Shown: in pieces, positions 47,790-56,161 of the stretch
How the letters are laid out: the number at the start of each line of letters is the position of its first letter
Position numbering within the stretch: position 1 is the first letter of the stretch
DNA from: Halothiobacillus sp.
GTDB taxonomy: Bacteria > Pseudomonadota > Gammaproteobacteria > Halothiobacillales > Halothiobacillaceae
Assembly (NCBI GenBank): GCA_023255735.1
Contig: JAGDVP010000012.1
Location: 41,477-105,476 of the forward strand
DNA: 64,000 nt
Direction: 5' to 3'
The notes under the pieces: model-generated
The model's input: the letters and a program-made list of their open reading frames with translations, nothing else
The model's database searches: none
What the model was told of the DNA's origin: nothing
Translations under genes and position numbers: made by a program

Positions 47790-49019
47790 TTAGCTTCCGT
47801 AGGCGACCCACAGGCCGATGACAAAATATTGGAGGATCCAAATGCCAAGCAATGAGATGCCGATGGTGCCCATCCGATTAACCAGCGGTGAGGCGGTATA
47901 CATGCCTTTGGTTTGCCCCGCTTTCCACGATACGGTTAAAAGGTATGCCAGCACACCGCCGCCAATCACGCCAAAGGTTAAAAAGAACATCAGGGTGCTA
48001 TACCAATCCATGTGGAGTTTATAGTCCAGCGCGTTGTAGCCATGCACACCAAATAAGGTGGTCCAGCGCAGCATTTCGCGCATCACTGCAACCACGATGA
48101 GCGCCACCGCGCCAAAGGCAAAGGGTACAAAGCCCCAAAAACCTTGATCAAGCTTTTTACCTAACGCAAAGGGCAGAGCCACCGCCAGCAATAAAATGGC
48201 TGCGGTGCTGGCCGGCCAAATGCCGGTCGCAAAACCCGCCACGTTCGCGGGCAGGGTGAACATCCAGCCGGCCATTAATGCCAAAGAGATCACGCCGCCA
48301 ACGGGGATAAGCTTCATGCTGAGGCTTTGAATAAAGGCCAAGTAACCCGCATCTTCCGTGTCGCGCCCCATCAAGTAACGGCGATAAGCAATCAGCCACA
48401 AGCCGATAACCGGCACCGACAAGCTAATGAAAAAGCCAAAGCGCCAGAAGTTGTAGTCATGCAGGGTGCGGCCTGAAGCATCCACAATGCCATTTGGGGC
48501 ATACCATTGCATCCATTTCTCGGGGCTCAGCATTTGCAAGGAGAGCACATGCATGATGAAGCCAACCAGCAAAAAGAAGGCGATGGCGGCGATTAGCGAG
48601 CCTGGGCAGCGGGTTTTAGCGGTTGATTTCATGCTGTGATTGAGGCCGTAGAAAATAAACAGCGCCAAGCTGCCGATAATCAAGAACACAATAAAGCCAA
48701 TGACCCACCAAGCGGAAAGCACATTTGAGGTGTACCAGAAGGGGTCATAAACCACTTGCACAAACAGCAAGGGGGCAACACCCAACACAATGGCAACCGA
48801 TAGAGCAATTTTAGCCGTGCCGATCATCGCATCGGCCAAGCGCCGCCAATGCGGGTTTTTATTCAGCGCGCCCGTGAGGGTTAAGCCTGAAGCCCCGAGC
48901 AAAATGTGGACAGCGGCAATATGCAGTGCCCAAGTTAAAACACCTAAAACGAGGAAGATAATGGGCGCGGCGGGAATCCCTAGTGGGTCGCGCAGCGCAT
49001 AAAGTGCAGAGGCATCCAT
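47790..49019 (-). CDS. Polytopic membrane protein, likely partner subunit of the CydA-like protein
   Basis: 409 residues with about nine or ten hydrophobic helices and no haem c motif. Helix 1 contains ALHIAAVHILLGASG with His33 and His38, the same H-x4-H-x3-G pattern as helix 1 of the neighbouring CydA-like protein, and LFVQVVYDPFWYTSNVLSAWWVIGF-type sequence follows at a matching distance. This suggests a CydB-like or CydA-paralogous second subunit. The ATG is 3 bases after the upstream stop, and its AAGGAG lies within the upstream gene, so expression is coupled. The family is not one I can name with certainty; the oxidase role is inference. Confidence 0.6.
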   Translation of the reverse strand: MDASALYALRDPLGIPAAPIIFLVLGVLTWALHIAAVHILLGASGLTLTGALNKNPHWRRLADAMIGTAKIALSVAIVLGVAPLLFVQVVYDPFWYTSNVLSAWWVIGFIVFLIIGSLALFIFYGLNHSMKSTAKTRCPGSLIAAIAFFLLVGFIMHVLSLQMLSPEKWMQWYAPNGIVDASGRTLHDYNFWRFGFFISLSVPVIGLWLIAYRRYLMGRDTEDAGYLAFIQSLSMKLIPVGGVISLALMAGWMFTLPANVAGFATGIWPASTAAILLLAVALPFALGKKLDQGFWGFVPFAFGAVALIVVAVMREMLRWTTLFGVHGYNALDYKLHMDWYSTLMFFLTFGVIGGGVLAYLLTVSWKAGQTKGMYTASPLVNRMGTIGISLLGIWILQYFVIGLWVAYGS

Positions 49020-49022
49020 GAA

Positions 49023-50486
49023 TTACTCCTTAGAACCTGTGTGAAGGGGGGTTGCCATTGAAACAGCAACCGGTTTGTTGGGTGCGGCTTTAACGGCTTC
49101 GGCTTCAGCGGCACGGGTTTTTTCATCGACAAATTTAGCCACGACGGTGGGGTCAGCCAAGCTTGCCAAATACAGAGCTAACGCCTCTGCTTCTTTAGGT
49201 TTTAGAGGAATTTTCGGCATGTACATGGTGTTGCCGGTCGAAAGCGCGCCGATCAAATAATTTTGAATGCGGGGCACATCCGTCATACCACCAAAATAAC
49301 GGGCAATGGGTCTGATGCCGGTCGTGGATAATGAATGGCAATTACTGCAAGCGGTAATGGCCAGAGTGCGGCCTACATCAATGGCGTTTTGTGGCGTAAT
49401 TTCACGTTGGGTTTCAGGCCAAAATACCGATGCATGGCTAAAGCCTACTTTTTCCAAGGTGGGAATTTCGGATTTGATCGTCATGCCGGGCACATCTTTA
49501 GCCAGCACTTGATTTGAGTAAACATACTCGCCCGCTACATAGGGTTTGCGCGCTGATTCGCGAATGGTTTCGCCGGGGAACAAGCCCAGAATCAAGATAG
49601 CTAAGGTGGCAAAGCCGGCGACTGCGGCAGTCATCATCCGAGGCTTAATCAAGGTGAACAGGAAGTAGGCAATTGTCGCCATCAATACCGAAATAATTGC
49701 GGTGTTATAAAAGGCTGGAATGCGGTTTTCCATCACGATTTGTGCTTGGGCAGGCAGGGTGCTCAAATACCAAGGGTAGAGCATCATGCCAATGGAAGCG
49801 GTCACAATACCGAGCACAGCCAAGCGGCGGGCTAACCAAGTTTTGAAAACGGGGTCTTTCAAACCGGCTACCACAATGCCACCGACCACGGATGTAATAG
49901 TAAGCATAAACATGCTGCGAATGGCCAGTTGCGCGAAGGTGTTATCGCCATAGAAGGCCAGCAGATAGCCGCCTTTCTCTGCCCAAGAAGCCTTGCCGGG
50001 TTCCATCATGAACGACAAAATACCCACAATCGCAAGCATGGTGGCAAATGAAGCCAAGCCAAACGTAATGGCGATGCGCAAGTACGTGGCTTTATCGACC
50101 TTGCCTACGAGGTACACCATCATGTACACACCCACTACTTCAATCACGAAGAACACCCACTCGGTAGCCCATTTCCACACAAAGTTATGAATGAGCGCGG
50201 AGATACCGCGGGGGCTACCCACGGTGGTGGAATACCAAATACCTGGGCCTGTGATAGAGCCTAAAATGTATGAGAAAACCAGCAAAAACATGCCGTATTT
50301 CTTGATGAAGTCGATCAGTTCAGGCCGGTCATCACGATAACCGAGATAGGCCAAATAGGTGAACAGCAAAGCGGCACCTACGGCCGTGTGTGAAAACAAT
50401 ACGTGAACGGTAGCGATGATCGCAACCACGTAACCACTACCAATGCCTGGTTCGTACCAGGTGGGATATAAACCAATTAAGTCCAT
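49023..50486 (-). CDS. CydA-like (bd superfamily) membrane protein with C-terminal cytochrome c domain
   Basis: 487 residues. About eight membrane helices fill 1-305; the rest is a periplasmic domain with one haem c site, CSNCH at 380-384, and a Met ligand candidate at about 423 (MYMPKIPLKP). Helix 1 has TVHVLFSHTAVGAALLF (His28, His33) and helix 4 EWVFFVIEVVGVYM (Glu109, Glu116), resembling the b595 His and paired Glu of CydA. The CydA quinol loop motif GRQPW is not seen. c-haem-fused members are known in the bd superfamily, probably taking electrons from cytochrome c. Start ATG 50486 has GGGAG 7 bases upstream; the open frame to 50615 lacks similarity. Confidence covers the bd-superfamily call; the reaction is inference. 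Confidence 0.62.
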   Translation of the reverse strand: MDLIGLYPTWYEPGIGSGYVVAIIATVHVLFSHTAVGAALLFTYLAYLGYRDDRPELIDFIKKYGMFLLVFSYILGSITGPGIWYSTTVGSPRGISALIHNFVWKWATEWVFFVIEVVGVYMMVYLVGKVDKATYLRIAITFGLASFATMLAIVGILSFMMEPGKASWAEKGGYLLAFYGDNTFAQLAIRSMFMLTITSVVGGIVVAGLKDPVFKTWLARRLAVLGIVTASIGMMLYPWYLSTLPAQAQIVMENRIPAFYNTAIISVLMATIAYFLFTLIKPRMMTAAVAGFATLAILILGLFPGETIRESARKPYVAGEYVYSNQVLAKDVPGMTIKSEIPTLEKVGFSHASVFWPETQREITPQNAIDVGRTLAITACSNCHSLSTTGIRPIARYFGGMTDVPRIQNYLIGALSTGNTMYMPKIPLKPKEAEALALYLASLADPTVVAKFVDEKTRAAEAEAVKAAPNKPVAVSMATPLHTGSKE

Positions 50487-50715
50487 AGTATGACTCCCGT
50501 CGTTTAGACTTTTGAAAGAGTTATGGCTGCGGTGGTGTCGGGTGAGTGTCAGGGCAATCCTAAAGTAGGATGGTCTTGGCAGTGCGAGACGTTCATCGCA
50601 AGGCATAACAGACAAGTTAATTTTAGTTAATAAACCAAAACTATCAATACATAATAAAAACTAATTCTTGATCGAGCCTTGTCAATTTATTTAATTGAGG
50701 CAAAGCACTTGGTTT

Positions 50716-50733
50716 CTGTGTCAAATAACACAC
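50716..50733. promoter_or_regulatory. Crp/Fnr-type palindrome upstream of the CydA-like operon
   Basis: CTGTGT, CAAATA, ACACAC: half-sites TGTGT and ACACA with a 6-base spacer, the geometry of Crp-family operators. It differs by two bases from the site at 59309. The centre is about 42 bases upstream of a start predicted from TTAAAT at 50689-50694 on the minus strand, a class II activator position. Confidence 0.6.
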
Positions 50734-50743
50734 TTTTCAAACC

Positions 50744-50776
50744 CAAAAAAAGACTCAAGCCGCATAAGCGGCTTGA
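50744..50776 (-). terminator. Terminator of fccAB
   Basis: TCAAGCCGC (50755-50763) and GCGGCTTGA (50768-50776) pair around ATAA; on the minus strand GTC and seven T follow. It lies 40 bases past the fccB stop. Confidence 0.85.
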
Positions 50777-50815
50777 TATTTCGTTAGGCAGTGCGCCTAT
50801 TGCGCGCAAGTTTAC

Positions 50816-52180
50816 TCATGAAAAAATATCTTGGGTAAAGCTTTGCATCCACGCCTCAAGGTAAACCGCTGACAATCTAAACTGGGCTGTTGAGGCATTA
50901 AACGGCAGGTAGCGCGGTTGCTGAGCACGCTTAAGCACGCCCTCAGGATTTTGCCGGAACACATCCGCCACAAACATGCCGTAATCGTTCGGACCTGCTT
51001 TGGCATAGCAGGTGTTTTGCAGCACAACTTCATTTAACGGCTGATTGTTCAGCAGCGCCTTAACTTGCAAGGCGACTACTTTGGCTTGGCTGTTGGCTGA
51101 GTAGCCTGATTTAGGCATCTCACCTGCAATGCAGGAATCGCCAATCACATGAATGAACGGATGAATTTTTGATTCAAAGGTTTTCATGTTCACCGGGCAC
51201 CAGCCAGATTTATCTGCCAGCCCAGCCTCAATCGCGATTTTGCCCGCTTTTAAGGGAGGGATGATGGTAATCATATCGGCTTTGAACACGCCCGCTTCGG
51301 CTTCCACGATTTTGTTGGCGGCATCAACTTTAACGACCCGACCGCCTTCGGTGGCCATAATCCATTGAATGACACCCGGTTTATCGTATTTTTTGAAGGT
51401 AGCGACTTCTTCAGGTTTGTAATTTTTCTCGAAGGGTTTGGGCAGGTTCATGCCATACAAACGATTCCATGCCTGCAGCATGGTGACATCGGTGGTAAAA
51501 CCATCTTTGGGATCAAGAATAATAACTTTGGGGTTTTTATCACCACGATTGAGCAGCCATTGCGCAATTAAACCCGCGCGCTCGTAGGGGCCGGGGGGGC
51601 AACGATAGGGGTTGGGTGGGGGAACCAGTACCACGGTGCCGTCTACAGGTACGGCTTGAAGTTGTTTGGTGAGGGTTTCGAGCTGGTTGCCCGCATCCCA
51701 GCCATGCACAATTTGTGCTTGGGCTTCAGGGGTTTGCATGCCGGGGATGAGGCTATAATCAAAAGTAATGCCGGGGGAGACAATCAGTCGATCGTAGGTG
51801 AGGGTCATGCCGCCGGCGGTGGCTACTTCTTTTTTATCCGGCCGAATCTCGGTGACGAGATCTTGAATCATGTTGACGCCGTGTTTATTTTTTAAGGCAT
51901 CGTAAGAAATGGTAATTTCTTCCATATCCACATTGCCTACAATGACTTCACTTGAGCCATAGGGGCGTTGGTATTCTTTTTTGGGTTCAATGATGGTGAC
52001 TTTAATCTCGGGTGCATACATCCGAAGATACTTGGCGAACGTAGCGCCGCCCACACCCCCGCCAATTACAACCACATGCTTCTCTTCAGCAGCTTTTGCC
52101 GAGGCGCCGGCTAAAAATGGGCTGGCTGCGGCGGCGGCAGAGGCAATTTTAAGAAAATTACGACGATTCATCGTGCTCAT
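50816..52180 (-). CDS. fccB: Flavocytochrome c sulfide dehydrogenase, flavoprotein subunit
   Basis: 454 residues. Twin-arginine signal (NRRNFLKIASAAAA, about 5-18), FAD Rossmann motif VVVIGGGVGGATFAKYL at about 36-52. The family stretch NPYRCPPGPYER is at about 190-201 with Cys194, and NTCYAKAGPNDYG near 389-401 with Cys391; by distance from the C-terminus Cys391 matches the second redox Cys of the Allochromatium enzyme, so the disulfide is probably 194-391. It oxidises sulfide to sulfur/polysulfide in the periplasm and passes electrons to the cytochrome subunit encoded upstream. ATG 52180 has AGTGAGG six bases upstream. Confidence 0.92.
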   Translation of the reverse strand: MSTMNRRNFLKIASAAAAASPFLAGASAKAAEEKHVVVIGGGVGGATFAKYLRMYAPEIKVTIIEPKKEYQRPYGSSEVIVGNVDMEEITISYDALKNKHGVNMIQDLVTEIRPDKKEVATAGGMTLTYDRLIVSPGITFDYSLIPGMQTPEAQAQIVHGWDAGNQLETLTKQLQAVPVDGTVVLVPPPNPYRCPPGPYERAGLIAQWLLNRGDKNPKVIILDPKDGFTTDVTMLQAWNRLYGMNLPKPFEKNYKPEEVATFKKYDKPGVIQWIMATEGGRVVKVDAANKIVEAEAGVFKADMITIIPPLKAGKIAIEAGLADKSGWCPVNMKTFESKIHPFIHVIGDSCIAGEMPKSGYSANSQAKVVALQVKALLNNQPLNEVVLQNTCYAKAGPNDYGMFVADVFRQNPEGVLKRAQQPRYLPFNASTAQFRLSAVYLEAWMQSFTQDIFS

Positions 52181-52188
52181 AACAAACC

Positions 52189-52548
52189 TCACTTAGTCGC
52201 GGTGTGGTTGAATTTAGGAATGGCAGCAAAGTATTCCGCCATGGCTTGAATTTCTTCTTTGGAGAATGAACGCGCTAACGGCCCCATCAAGGTAGACGGG
52301 CGCGAACCATTAGCAAAAGCCTCCATTGCCCGCACAAAATGTGTGGTGGGCATGCCCGCTAAGGGCATAAAAGCGGTATCTTTCACTTGGCCTAGGGTGC
52401 CGTGACAGCCGCCGCAGGTTTGGGCTGCCATGGTGGCCGCTGGGCTCTGAGCGCCGTTGGTGGTTTGCTCTGGGTTTGCGTTAGCCGTTGGCATGATTGC
52501 GGCTAAGCCCAGTGCTGCCGCGAATGCGCCGGTAAGAGTCTTTTTCAT
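52189..52548 (-). CDS. fccA: Flavocytochrome c sulfide dehydrogenase, monohaem cytochrome subunit
   Basis: 119 residues from ATG 52548: Sec signal peptide (about 1-24, ANA), one haem c site CGGCH at 45-49, and a Met ligand candidate in FMPLAGMPTTH (60-70). Monohaem, unlike the dihaem FccA of Allochromatium, so it resembles the small cytochromes that partner SoxF/FccB in other sulfur oxidisers. The order fccA-fccB and 8-base spacing support the pair. An open frame extends to 52692 without a plausible signal. Confidence 0.85.
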   Translation of the reverse strand: MKKTLTGAFAAALGLAAIMPTANANPEQTTNGAQSPAATMAAQTCGGCHGTLGQVKDTAFMPLAGMPTTHFVRAMEAFANGSRPSTLMGPLARSFSKEEIQAMAEYFAAIPKFNHTATK

Positions 52549-52702
52549 CACAGACCGATCCTCATTATTTATTGTTTGGGTGGGGCTCAATGCTTCACTT
52601 TCAATTAACTGTGGGTTTAGTTGAGCGTGAACGCTGGCAGCCACCCGGCAAAAATTAGTTGAATGTAAATAGTCAAGAGTCAAATGTAACAATGAGTAGT
52701 TT

Positions 52703-52721
52703 AGATAAGTTTTTCTTATCT
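52703..52721. promoter_or_regulatory. Perfect 7-bp inverted repeat in the fccA upstream region
   Basis: AGATAAG (52703-52709), TTTTT, CTTATCT (52715-52721). It is about 155 bases before the fccA start in AT-rich DNA. No T-run follows, so an operator is as likely as a 3' structure of the convergent-side SCO transcript. Confidence 0.35.
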
Positions 52722-52770
52722 TGGTAGATTATTTTATTTATTATGATTCCTTCAGTAATAAAAAGCTTGA

Positions 52771-53469
52771 CTATTGTTTTGCGGGATGGGCGGCGAGCCA
52801 CTGTTTGAACGCCTGAACCATCAGATCCGGATGATGGGGTGTGGGGAATACGGCCACCATTTGCCCTGCAGGATTGACCAAGAAAATGGTGGTGGTGTGG
52901 TTAATGAAATAAGTGCCGCCTGCCATTTTGCCATTATTCATTTCAAGCCCAGTTTTTTCCCAGCCCGCGCCTAAGGGCGTGGCAATGTCGCGCAGCAGGG
53001 GTTCGGGGCCGGTTGCCCCAATGATGGCAGGGTCATAATAAGTGACAAATTGTTTGATTTTTTCCAGCGTGTCGCGGTCAGGATCAACAGAGACAAATAC
53101 CATCTGCCAATCAACGGGTTTTGCGGGCGGGTTGGCACGCAGGTCTTTGGCTACATTGGCTAAAGCCGTAAGTTCTATCGGGCACACATCGGGGCACAAG
53201 GTGTAACCAAAGTAGAGAAAAGTCCACTTGCCCTTGAAGTTATTTAGCGTGAAGGGTTTGCCATTCATATCCGTTAAGTTGACGTTTGCCACAGGAATAG
53301 GCCCTGGCATGGGGCGAAAGGCATCGGTGTTGTAGGCGCTTGGATTTGTTGCAGCGGGGGCAAACAATTTAGGCGTAAGCACGGTGCTTAAGCCAATCAA
53401 CGCCGCGCCGGCGAGGGCGGCAACAAGGATAAGGTTGCGACCAGATTTAGGGGGTTTTTGTGGGTTCAT
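52771..53469 (-). CDS. SCO1/SenC-family copper chaperone
   Basis: 232 residues, membrane-anchored by an N-terminal helix (about 11-30), thioredoxin fold outside. YFGYTLCPDVCPIELTAL (about 86-103) carries the CxxxC copper-binding pair (Cys92, Cys96), and HHPDLM near 213-218 follows the conserved C-terminal His region. SCO proteins deliver copper to the CuA centre of subunit II; the target here is probably the ba3 subunit II at 58599. It follows the copper ATPase by 40 bases and is likely cotranscribed. Confidence 0.92.
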   Translation of the reverse strand: MNPQKPPKSGRNLILVAALAGAALIGLSTVLTPKLFAPAATNPSAYNTDAFRPMPGPIPVANVNLTDMNGKPFTLNNFKGKWTFLYFGYTLCPDVCPIELTALANVAKDLRANPPAKPVDWQMVFVSVDPDRDTLEKIKQFVTYYDPAIIGATGPEPLLRDIATPLGAGWEKTGLEMNNGKMAGGTYFINHTTTIFLVNPAGQMVAVFPTPHHPDLMVQAFKQWLAAHPAKQ

Positions 53470-53508
53470 AAGTTACTTCCTTAATGATGAGGTGCTGTTG
53501 AGGTTTGG

Positions 53509-55983
53509 TTAGGGGGCGGGCTTCACCGCATCACTCGTTTTTTGGCGTAAACGTAGGGCGTTAAGCACGACGGCAAGTGAGCTTACCGACATGCCGATGG
53601 CGGCCATCCAAGGGGTGATGAGCCCCGCTGCGGCAGCCGGGATGGCTAGAATGTTGTAGGCCAAAGCCCAAATTAGGTTTTGACGAATAATGCGTTGGGT
53701 TGCTTTGGCGATTTGCCTCATCTGCGGGATGACGCGTAGCGATTGGCCGAGAATCAAAAAATCGCTGTGGCGTTGCGCGAGTTCCGTGGCTTTACCAAAA
53801 GAAATAGCCGTGCCGGCTGCCGCCAAAGCGGGGGCGTCGTTTAAGCCATCGCCCACCATCACCACGCCTTTGCCGGTTTGCTGGGCTTGTTTGAGCCAGG
53901 CGAGTTTTTCATCGGGGTGCAGGTTGGCATGGGCGTCGCTGATGTCAACGGCGCGCGCGATAAAGGCCACACTGCGGGGGTGATCGCCACTTAATAGGGC
54001 GAAATTTTGCACGCCCTCCGCACGCAAATCCGCTGTGAGCGTGTCGGCGCCGGGGCGCAGTTTGTCGGCAATGGTCACTACCGCTTGGGGGCGCTGGTTG
54101 CAGCTGAGCGAGACTAAGGTTTCATGCGATGGCGCGGCATGCATCGTTATCGTATCGGCGGCGCGCCCAATGCACCAAGTTTCGTCCGCCCTTTGCCCGC
54201 ACACCCTATTATGGGTGTGGGTAATTCCCGTGAGCGGTGCGGCGCTTTGCGGGTTGGGTGTTTGATTGGCAAAATTGCGAATTGCAGCCGCGATGGGATG
54301 GGTGGATTCTTGCTCCAGTTGCTTTGCAATGTTTAAGAGTTCGGCCTCGGGGTAGTCGGCATCGGGCAGAGTTTGCCAATGGGTGACTTGAGGTTGGCCT
54401 TCGGTGAGTGTGCCGGTTTTATCGAACACAAAAAGGCTGGCGTTGGCAAGGGGTTCAATGGCGGCCATGCGCATAGGCAGTACGCCAATTTCGGTGAGCC
54501 GACCGGCCGATAAGGTGAGTGCTACTGGGGTTGCCAGTGCGAGCGCGCATGGGCAGGTGATAATTAAAACGGCAATGGTATTAGGCAGGGCCTGGGCGGG
54601 GTCTAGCATCAGCCAGATTAGCGCGGTGAGTGCTGAAATGATGAGCACGCCGCCAACAAATGGAGTGGAAATTCGATCCGCTAAGACCGCAATTTTGGGT
54701 TTTTGCAGCAAGCCGCTCATGATCGATTGTTGCAAGCGCACGGTGGCGGAATCCCGATCGCGGTGCTCTACCGTGAGATTAAGCGGTTGAAAGCGGGCCG
54801 CAGTGCCGGCAGAAAGCAAATCGTTTTGGCGATAGGCAATCGGCCGCGATTCGCCGGTAAGGTGCGATTCATCGACCCAGGCCTCAAGATCATCTAACCT
54901 CGCATCGACGGGTAAAATATCGCCGGGGGCTAAGCGAATGCGATCGCCGGGCAGTAAATCCGCCACGGCCACAGTGCTCAGTGGCGCAAAAGCATCGAAG
55001 GGTGTGTTGGTGGGATATTTTTGTACCGTGGCGGGAATTACGCGCATCAGCCGATCCAAGACGGTGGCCGCGGTGCGTCGTCCGCGCATTTCTAAATGGC
55101 GCGCTAAGAGCACAAAGAAGATAAACATGCCGATGGAGTCGTAGTAAACGTACTCGTGGTTTTTCCAGGTGCCCCAAATACTGCCGAGCAGGGCGGTCAC
55201 TAAGCCCAGCACAATTGGCATGTCCATACCCAAGCGCTTGTGTTTGAGATCCCGCCAGGCACCGACAAAAAAATCAGCGCCGCCGTAGATCATCATCACG
55301 GTGGTGACGATGAGCGAAGTCCAACGGCCAATAATTTCCCACAAGGGCAGGGTGCCATCTGCCTGATAGCCCCCCATCCAATAGGTGGCAAAGGCAAACA
55401 TCATCACTTGCATGCCAAGAAAACCTGAGAATAGTAGCCGCTCTAAGCTTCGGCGTTGTTCATCTTCGAGTAATCGTTCGCGATGGCTTGGGTCAAAGGG
55501 GTGCGCTACGTACCCTAAATCGGTGATCGCTTTGAGGAGCGTTGATAACAGCGTGATCTCGGGGTCCCAGCGGATATGCGCTTGATGCGTGGTGTAATCG
55601 ATTTGCACATCCAGCACGCCCGGTTGGGCGCGCAAATGCTGTTCATTTAGCCAAATGCAGGCCGCGCAGCGGATATTTTCCAGCATAAGATGCGCTTGCA
55701 GCCCGGGTTTTTTGGTTTGCCGCACAAATCGCGATTGAATTTCAGGGCGGTCGTAGAGTTTCAGTTGCGCCAAAATATCGGGCAGGGCTTGGGATGCCAC
55801 CCCAGCGCCTTGATCTTCGCGGTGCTGGTAATACTCGTCTAATCCCGCTTTGACGATCGCCTCGCAAACGGCCTCGCAGCCTGCGCAACAAAACGAGCGC
55901 GTTTCACCCAACACAACTAAGTGAGCACGCGTGCCGGGTGGCACAGGCAGGCCGCAATGAAAGCAGGGGGCGGGCTTATTCAT
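53509..55983 (-). CDS. Copper-transporting P1B-type ATPase (CcoI/FixI/CtpA-like)
   Basis: 824 residues. N-terminal Cys-rich region (CFHCG at 7-11, FCCAGCEAV near 31-40), a heavy-metal-associated domain with CAAC near 112-115, eight membrane helices with the CPC metal site at about 477-479, phosphorylation motif DKTGT starting at about 520, and GDGLNDAPAL near 715-724. The N-terminal Zn-ribbon-like extension is typical of the CcoI/FixI branch that exports copper for oxidase assembly. Here it lies with SCO and a B-family oxidase, without ccoNOP, ccoG or ccoS in view. Confidence 0.9.
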   Translation of the reverse strand: MNKPAPCFHCGLPVPPGTRAHLVVLGETRSFCCAGCEAVCEAIVKAGLDEYYQHREDQGAGVASQALPDILAQLKLYDRPEIQSRFVRQTKKPGLQAHLMLENIRCAACIWLNEQHLRAQPGVLDVQIDYTTHQAHIRWDPEITLLSTLLKAITDLGYVAHPFDPSHRERLLEDEQRRSLERLLFSGFLGMQVMMFAFATYWMGGYQADGTLPLWEIIGRWTSLIVTTVMMIYGGADFFVGAWRDLKHKRLGMDMPIVLGLVTALLGSIWGTWKNHEYVYYDSIGMFIFFVLLARHLEMRGRRTAATVLDRLMRVIPATVQKYPTNTPFDAFAPLSTVAVADLLPGDRIRLAPGDILPVDARLDDLEAWVDESHLTGESRPIAYRQNDLLSAGTAARFQPLNLTVEHRDRDSATVRLQQSIMSGLLQKPKIAVLADRISTPFVGGVLIISALTALIWLMLDPAQALPNTIAVLIITCPCALALATPVALTLSAGRLTEIGVLPMRMAAIEPLANASLFVFDKTGTLTEGQPQVTHWQTLPDADYPEAELLNIAKQLEQESTHPIAAAIRNFANQTPNPQSAAPLTGITHTHNRVCGQRADETWCIGRAADTITMHAAPSHETLVSLSCNQRPQAVVTIADKLRPGADTLTADLRAEGVQNFALLSGDHPRSVAFIARAVDISDAHANLHPDEKLAWLKQAQQTGKGVVMVGDGLNDAPALAAAGTAISFGKATELAQRHSDFLILGQSLRVIPQMRQIAKATQRIIRQNLIWALAYNILAIPAAAAGLITPWMAAIGMSVSSLAVVLNALRLRQKTSDAVKPAP

Positions 55984-56111
55984 GAACTGAGCTTGATGGG
56001 TGCATGGTGTTTGCGAGCGTGCTCCTGTGCCGAGCGTTGCGGTGTTTTAGCGGGCAACACAGTCAAAAATCACCCGTTAGGCGAGATTTTGGAATGCATT
56101 GAAGGGCGTTT

Positions 56112-56154
56112 AAAAAACACAACGGCAGTTAAAGGCTTGCCATTGTGTTTTTTT
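56112..56154 (-). terminator. Terminator of the ba3-cytochrome c4 operon
   Basis: AACACAA-C-GGCA (56116-56127) pairs with TGCC-A-TTGTGTT (56138-56149) with one mismatch, flanked by A-run and T-run on both sides. It begins 8 bases past the cytochrome stop and separates this operon from the copper ATPase. Confidence 0.85.
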
Positions 56155-56161
56155 CAAAAGC

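Larger units (their letters stand above)
50487..50815. other. 329-base spacer between fccB and the CydA-like operon
   Basis: AT-rich and without a supported gene. From right to left it holds the fccB terminator (50744-50776), the Crp/Fnr-type palindrome (50716-50733), a possible minus-strand -10 TTAAAT (50689-50694) and a small perfect inverted repeat ATCCTA-AAG-TAGGAT (50557-50571) in the predicted leader of the CydA-like gene. Confidence 0.6.

Noticed and set aside
49023..50486. cbb3 oxidase subunit identity for the c-haem membrane protein
   Set aside because: None of the haem-copper His motifs (HH, GHFH) is present, and helix 1 and 4 features resemble CydA.
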